Shown piece by piece: positions 4,743 to 7,594 of a stretch of 7,594 nucleotides of DNA (its first letter is position 1; every line of letters starts with the position of its first letter). The position numbers and the translations under genes are program-made. Under the pieces are notes generated by a model. That model was not told the DNA's origin, made no database searches, and worked only from the letters and a program-made list of their open reading frames with translations. The stretch is from Candidatus Nomurabacteria bacterium (GTDB lineage Bacteria > Patescibacteriota > Minisyncoccia > Phycocordibacterales > UBA9973): NCBI GenBank assembly GCA_021413565.1, contig JAIOQC010000060.1, positions 1 to 7,594 on the forward strand, read 5' to 3'.

Positions 4743-4786
4743 AAAAAATACCACTTTTAGACAGCCGTCTAAAAGTGGTATTTTTT
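4743..4786. terminator. Perfect 20-bp bidirectional terminator
   Basis: Arms 4743-4762 and 4767-4786 are perfectly complementary around AGCC. They begin with six A residues and end with six T residues, so the hairpin works on both strands. It serves the GlmU-like gene (+) and the thioredoxin reductase gene (-), whose stop codon overlaps its edge. Confidence 0.93.
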
Positions 4787-5711
4787 ATTTATTCTTGTGT
4801 ACCCAAATATATAAATCTTCTAAAGCCTTGACTGCATCTCCAGCAGCGATGTTGTTTTGATGGTAGCGTCCATTTGTACAATCTCCAGCAGCCCAGATAC
4901 CTGGTACACTTGTCATTTGAGTCATTGGGTCAACAATAATCTTATTTATGCTATCCATATCAACTACATTTTTCATAAAGTCAGTATTTGGAGTTTGTCC
5001 TGTTTCAACAAAGATACCAGTTGCAGGAAGTGTGTGTTCTTCGAAAGTTATCTTGTCTTTATATGTGAGGGATGATACAAATTGTTCGCCATCTACTCGC
5101 AGAATCTCGGCATTTTTAATTGCTTTGAATTTAGGATTTTCAAGAATTTTCTCTACTGTGATTTCGTCTGCACGAAATTCGGAACTTCGATGAACAAGAG
5201 TTACACTTTTGCAATATGCTAATAACTGAACTGCAGTTTCAAATCCAGCATTACCACCACCAATAACTAGTACATCTTGATCTGCAAAAAGTGGACCATC
5301 ACATGATGCACAGTAAGTAATACCTTTATTTTCAAATACATCAGCATTAATGGCTTCTAGTTTACGTCTACCACTACCTGTGGCAACTAAAGTAGATAAA
5401 GTTTGATAATCTTTACCAGCGTCTGTGGTAATAGTAATGATTTTGTCTTCTTTTTTCACAGCAGTCACTTTCTCGCCTTCAATAATATCAAGAAAAGGTC
5501 CTTTGTAATAAAGAACATGTTTTTTGAAACTTTCACCAAGTCCTGCGCCTGATATTTCGGGGGTACCAATCCAGTTGTAGATAGTCTCAGATACTGTTGA
5601 TTGTCCACCGAATTCACTAGTGATTAAAAGTGTTTTGAGTTGTTTACGGGCTGCATAGACAGCGCTTGCTGCGCCAGCTGGGCCTCCACCAAGAATAATT
5701 AAATCGTACAT
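4785..5711 (-). CDS. trxB: Thioredoxin reductase-like FAD/NAD(P)H flavoprotein
   Basis: The 308-residue length is typical of low-molecular-weight thioredoxin reductase, a cytoplasmic enzyme that passes electrons from NAD(P)H through FAD to thioredoxin. The N-terminal FAD-binding loop is GGGPAG (8-13). The redox-active pair is Cys134 and Cys137 in CASCDG. The second Rossmann loop is GGGNAG (151-156). The C-terminal FAD motif is GIWAAGDC (271-278), and RYHQNNIAAGDA completes the flavin site. Two details differ from textbook TrxB. The NADPH phosphate motif HRRxxxR reads HRSSEFR (174-180), losing the second Arg, and the loop is GGGNAG where GGGDSA is usual. That resembles AhpF-type NADH enzymes, so cofactor preference is uncertain. 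A TATACT box 7 nt before the ATG, with no ribosome binding site, suggests a leaderless transcript. Confidence 0.9.
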   Translation of the reverse strand: MYDLIILGGGPAGAASAVYAARKQLKTLLITSEFGGQSTVSETIYNWIGTPEISGAGLGESFKKHVLYYKGPFLDIIEGEKVTAVKKEDKIITITTDAGKDYQTLSTLVATGSGRRKLEAINADVFENKGITYCASCDGPLFADQDVLVIGGGNAGFETAVQLLAYCKSVTLVHRSSEFRADEITVEKILENPKFKAIKNAEILRVDGEQFVSSLTYKDKITFEEHTLPATGIFVETGQTPNTDFMKNVVDMDSINKIIVDPMTQMTSVPGIWAAGDCTNGRYHQNNIAAGDAVKALEDLYIWVHKNK

Positions 5712-5718
5712 AAAATGT

Positions 5719-5724
5719 AGTATA
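5719..5724 (-). promoter_or_regulatory. -10 box of the thioredoxin reductase gene
   Basis: TATACT on the minus strand ends 7 nt before the ATG at 5711, placing the start of transcription at or next to the start codon. The -35 is weak: TCTTGC at 17-nt spacing or TTGCTA at 15. Confidence 0.5.
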
Positions 5725-5763
5725 ACATAAAGTAGTATGTAGCAAGAAGTAAGTGATAAGGAA

Positions 5764-5803
5764 AAAAGAATCCCGAATCGGCAAGCCGATTCGGGATTCT
5801 TTT
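5764..5803 (-). terminator. Perfect hairpin terminator of ftsZ
   Basis: The 18-bp arms (5764-5781 and 5786-5803) pair perfectly around CAAG. They end in four T residues on the plus strand and in TTTTTTCC on the minus strand. It lies 58 nt past the ftsZ stop and separates ftsZ from the independently promoted trxB. A second, looser AAAAATGC/GCATTTTT repeat (5824-5831 with 5856-5863) lies between. Confidence 0.85.
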
Positions 5804-5861
5804 ACTACTGTTATTTATCTACTAAAAATGCTACGAAAAAGTGCTATTTTTCTTTGCATTT

Positions 5862-7034
5862 TTATTTCTTTCTACGCAAGAACGCTGGAACAGTACTCCA
5901 ATCATCAGTGTCATCGATAAACAAATCATCTTCTTTCTCTACTTTTTTAATATACTCAGAAGATATATTTTTATTTGAACTTGTTACCGCTTGAATGACT
6001 TCTTCTTTCGAAGTGTTGGCAACAGTTGGTGCGGGTGCAGTAACTTGAGTTGCTTGGAAAAGTGAGCGTTTTGGCATATCAGTAGGGAAGCCAGTTGCAA
6101 TCACTGTAACTTTCATTTCACCTTTTTTAAGTTTCTCATCACGGATAGTTCCAAAGATAACTTTAGCTTCTTTATCAATAGATTCTGTAATAACCTTTGC
6201 TGCTTCTTGGATTTCATGAATAGTTAAATCATCTCCACCAGATATAGCAAACAAAACTCCTCTTGCTCCAGAAATTGAAAGATCAAGTAATGGAGAATTG
6301 ATAGCAGTTAAAGCAGCTTTCTCTGCACGGCCTTCACCAGCGGCAATACCTACGCCCATTAATGCACTACCAGCATCATGCATCACAGCTCGAATATCTG
6401 CGAAGTCTACGTTTATCATACCTGGAGTAGTGATGAGTTCAGATATACCTTCAACGGCTTGTTTGAGGATTTCATCACATAATGCGAATGCTTGTTTGAA
6501 TCCAACATCTTTACCTGAGATAGCAATGAGACGATCATTTGAAATAACCAGAATAGCATCAACTTCACGCTCAAGTTCTGCAAGACCCATATCAGCAAGT
6601 TTCATTCTCTGGTTACCTTCAAAAGAAAATGGCTTAGTAACTACAGCAACTGTCAGGATACCTTGTTCTTTTGCGGCTTGAGCAACAATAGGAGCAGCAC
6701 CAGTTCCAGTACCACCACCCATTCCACAAGCGATAAAGACCATATCAGCCCCTTTGATGACATCTTGGATTTCAGCTTTGGTTTCTTCGGCAGCACGCTT
6801 TCCGATTTCTGGATTCATACCAGCACCAAGACCTTTTGTAAGGTTCTTGCCAAGATGAACTTTCTTCTCAGCCAAAGAGTTGTGTAGGTCTTGAGTATCA
6901 GTGTTCATCACAATAAACTCAACTCCTTTAACTTTTGAGCTGATCATATGGTTGAGGGCGTTTTTACCTGAACCACCAATTCCAATAACTTTAATACGAG
7001 CAAATGATTCAATGTCTGGATTTATTTTAGGCAT
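5862..7034 (-). CDS. ftsZ: Cell division GTPase FtsZ
   Basis: FtsZ is the tubulin-like GTPase that forms the Z ring at midcell. This 390-residue protein is full length. Visible marks: an N-terminal nucleotide-binding strand [13 protein letters not shown] (16-28) and NTDTQDL (44-50); the tubulin signature loop [10 protein letters not shown] (106-115); the T7 synergy loop [11 protein letters not shown] (208-218) with the catalytic aspartates; and the usual [12 protein letters not shown] (226-237). After the globular part, which ends near 318, comes a variable linker of about 50 residues. The conserved C-terminal peptide follows, [14 protein letters not shown], which binds FtsA and other membrane tethers. 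The start is set by [21 protein letters not shown]. No strong ribosome binding site precedes it, only AAGATAT. It lies downstream of ftsA, separated by 220 nt containing hairpins, and ends at its own terminator. Confidence 0.97.
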   Translation of the reverse strand: MPKINPDIESFARIKVIGIGGSGKNALNHMISSKVKGVEFIVMNTDTQDLHNSLAEKKVHLGKNLTKGLGAGMNPEIGKRAAEETKAEIQDVIKGADMVFIACGMGGGTGTGAAPIVAQAAKEQGILTVAVVTKPFSFEGNQRMKLADMGLAELEREVDAILVISNDRLIAISGKDVGFKQAFALCDEILKQAVEGISELITTPGMINVDFADIRAVMHDAGSALMGVGIAAGEGRAEKAALTAINSPLLDLSISGARGVLFAISGGDDLTIHEIQEAAKVITESIDKEAKVIFGTIRDEKLKKGEMKVTVIATGFPTDMPKRSLFQATQVTAPAPTVANTSKEEVIQAVTSSNKNISSEYIKKVEKEDDLFIDDTDDWSTVPAFLRRKK

Positions 7035-7254
7035 ATATCTTAATAAAAAATTAAACCTACCCGGGGGACTATTCGGGTGGGGGAAGTTCTAATTTAACTT
7101 ATTCATTTGGAATAAATTTAGGTATTTTGCAACCTACAACGAGAAGTAAAGAACTCTGTATATGATAACAGATATTTCCAAAAAACAAAGATTTGACAGA
7201 ATGCATTTCTGTGTCTTTTTTACAATAAAAAATCAATATTTTTTGACTAATTAT
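7035..7254 (-). other. ftsA-ftsZ intergenic region, 220 nt
   Basis: No gene is visible here. On the minus strand, after the ftsA stop, it holds a weak stem-loop ACAGAA/TTCTGT (7196-7212) and then a T-run (7180-7185). Next comes a poor promoter-like pair (TTTGTT and TATCAT, 16 nt apart, near 7167-7194). A small TAGGT/ACCTA stem (7119-7136) and the GC hairpin at 7056-7080 follow. The usual arrangement has ftsA and ftsZ nearly adjacent, so this spacing suggests ftsZ may be separately regulated. Confidence 0.5.
7056..7080 (-). terminator. Attenuator-like hairpin just upstream of ftsZ
   Basis: On the minus strand CCACCCG (7080-7074) pairs with CGGGTAGG (7063-7056) with one bulge and a 10-nt loop, followed at once by TTTAATTTTTT. 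This has the form of an intrinsic terminator but sits about 20 nt before the ftsZ ATG. It could limit read-through from ftsA or act as an attenuator. The GC-rich run stands out in an AT-rich gap. Confidence 0.5.
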
Positions 7255-7594
7255 TTATGGAAGTAATTGAGAAAAAAGAGATTTGAACAATCCTTTGACT
7301 TGTTTGAAATTATCACCCAGTGAAGTGTTGATTGTGTTTGATTCAGAGCCTTCATTGTTTATAAGAGCAAGTCCCAATGCTGTATACCATGTATTGTCAC
7401 GCATTTTAAATTTACTTGATAGAGATTTATCAGATGGACCTACTCGAGAAGGTAATTTTAAGAAAGATTTTGAAAGTTCTTCGATGCGATTAATGTGTGA
7501 TCCACCACCAATGAAAATTATACCTGCTGGTAGAAGTTCACTGCGACGAATTCTTTTTAAATGATTATTAACTAATTCTAAAATATCACCCAGA
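7255..7594 (-). CDS. ftsA: Cell division protein FtsA, C-terminal part only
   Basis: Reading the minus strand from the window edge gives 112 residues to a TAA at 7257-7255; the rest lies beyond the window. FtsA is the actin-like ATPase that anchors FtsZ filaments to the inner membrane. The fragment has the family's nucleotide-site strand LPAGIIFIGGGSHI preceded by a helix with RRSEL. It continues with YTALGLALINN, the usual last helix of subdomain 2A. After a short Ser/Asn-rich linker it ends in KGLFKSLFSQLLP, an amphipathic helix of the kind that serves as the FtsA membrane-targeting sequence. Position directly upstream of ftsZ agrees with the conserved ftsA-ftsZ order. The identification rests on these motifs and context. 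Confidence 0.88.
   Translation of the reverse strand, partial: LGDILELVNNHLKRIRRSELLPAGIIFIGGGSHINRIEELSKSFLKLPSRVGPSDKSLSSKFKMRDNTWYTALGLALINNEGSESNTINTSLGDNFKQVKGLFKSLFSQLLP

Noticed and set aside
4948..5193. Open frames opposite trxB and ftsZ (for example 4948-5193, 6298-6681 and 6663-6887 on the plus strand).
   Set aside because: They are mirror frames of well-supported genes, with no motifs and no start signals of their own.
7283..7564. 93-residue plus-strand frame at the right edge.
   Set aside because: It is antisense to the ftsA C-terminus, which carries clear family motifs on the minus strand.

Overview
The window looks like chromosomal DNA of an uncultivated small-genome bacterium of the Candidate Phyla Radiation (Patescibacteria, Parcubacteria-like). 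The basis is indirect. The DNA is AT-rich, genes are short and tightly packed, and most starts lack a clear Shine-Dalgarno sequence. A single-domain GlmU-type nucleotidyltransferase, an SPFH membrane protein and an ftsA-ftsZ pair sit among unrecognised membrane and secreted proteins. Conserved genes read cleanly with the standard code, so UGA is a stop here.

Layout. Bases 1-762 (+) hold the end of a secreted or surface-type protein of unknown function whose start lies outside the window. A bidirectional terminator (772-807) separates it from a minus-strand two-gene unit. That unit is an SPFH/band-7 membrane protein (1336-2280) followed 5 nt later by a single-pass membrane protein (821-1330), driven by a strong promoter at 2414-2442 with a long leader that contains a hairpin. 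Bases 2480-2940 (+) hold tRNA-Glu(UUC) embedded in broken copies of itself and a series of perfect hairpins. Next is a multi-pass membrane protein (2976-3533, +). Bases 3589-3975 hold tRNA-Val(GAC), preceded by an exact copy of its own 5' half and again surrounded by hairpins. A GlmU-like uridylyltransferase (4006-4740, +) converges on a thioredoxin reductase-like flavoprotein (4785-5711, -) across a 20-bp hairpin terminator. The right end is the minus-strand division cluster: ftsA (C-terminal 112 residues only), a 220-nt gap with hairpins, then ftsZ (5862-7034).

The genes are mostly housekeeping: division (FtsA tethers FtsZ to the membrane), redox, sugar-nucleotide synthesis and translation. 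The unusual part is the two tRNA loci. Each has a promoter, a truncated copy of the tRNA's 5' part interrupted or followed by palindromes, the intact tRNA, and then a hairpin whose left arm is the tRNA's own 3' end. Three of the flanking hairpin blocks resemble one another in order and partly in sequence. This may be a family of palindromic elements targeting tRNA genes, or a structured precursor RNA. The sequence shows the architecture; its function is unknown.

Several start codons lie 6-7 nt downstream of a plausible -10 box with no ribosome binding site, suggesting leaderless mRNAs.
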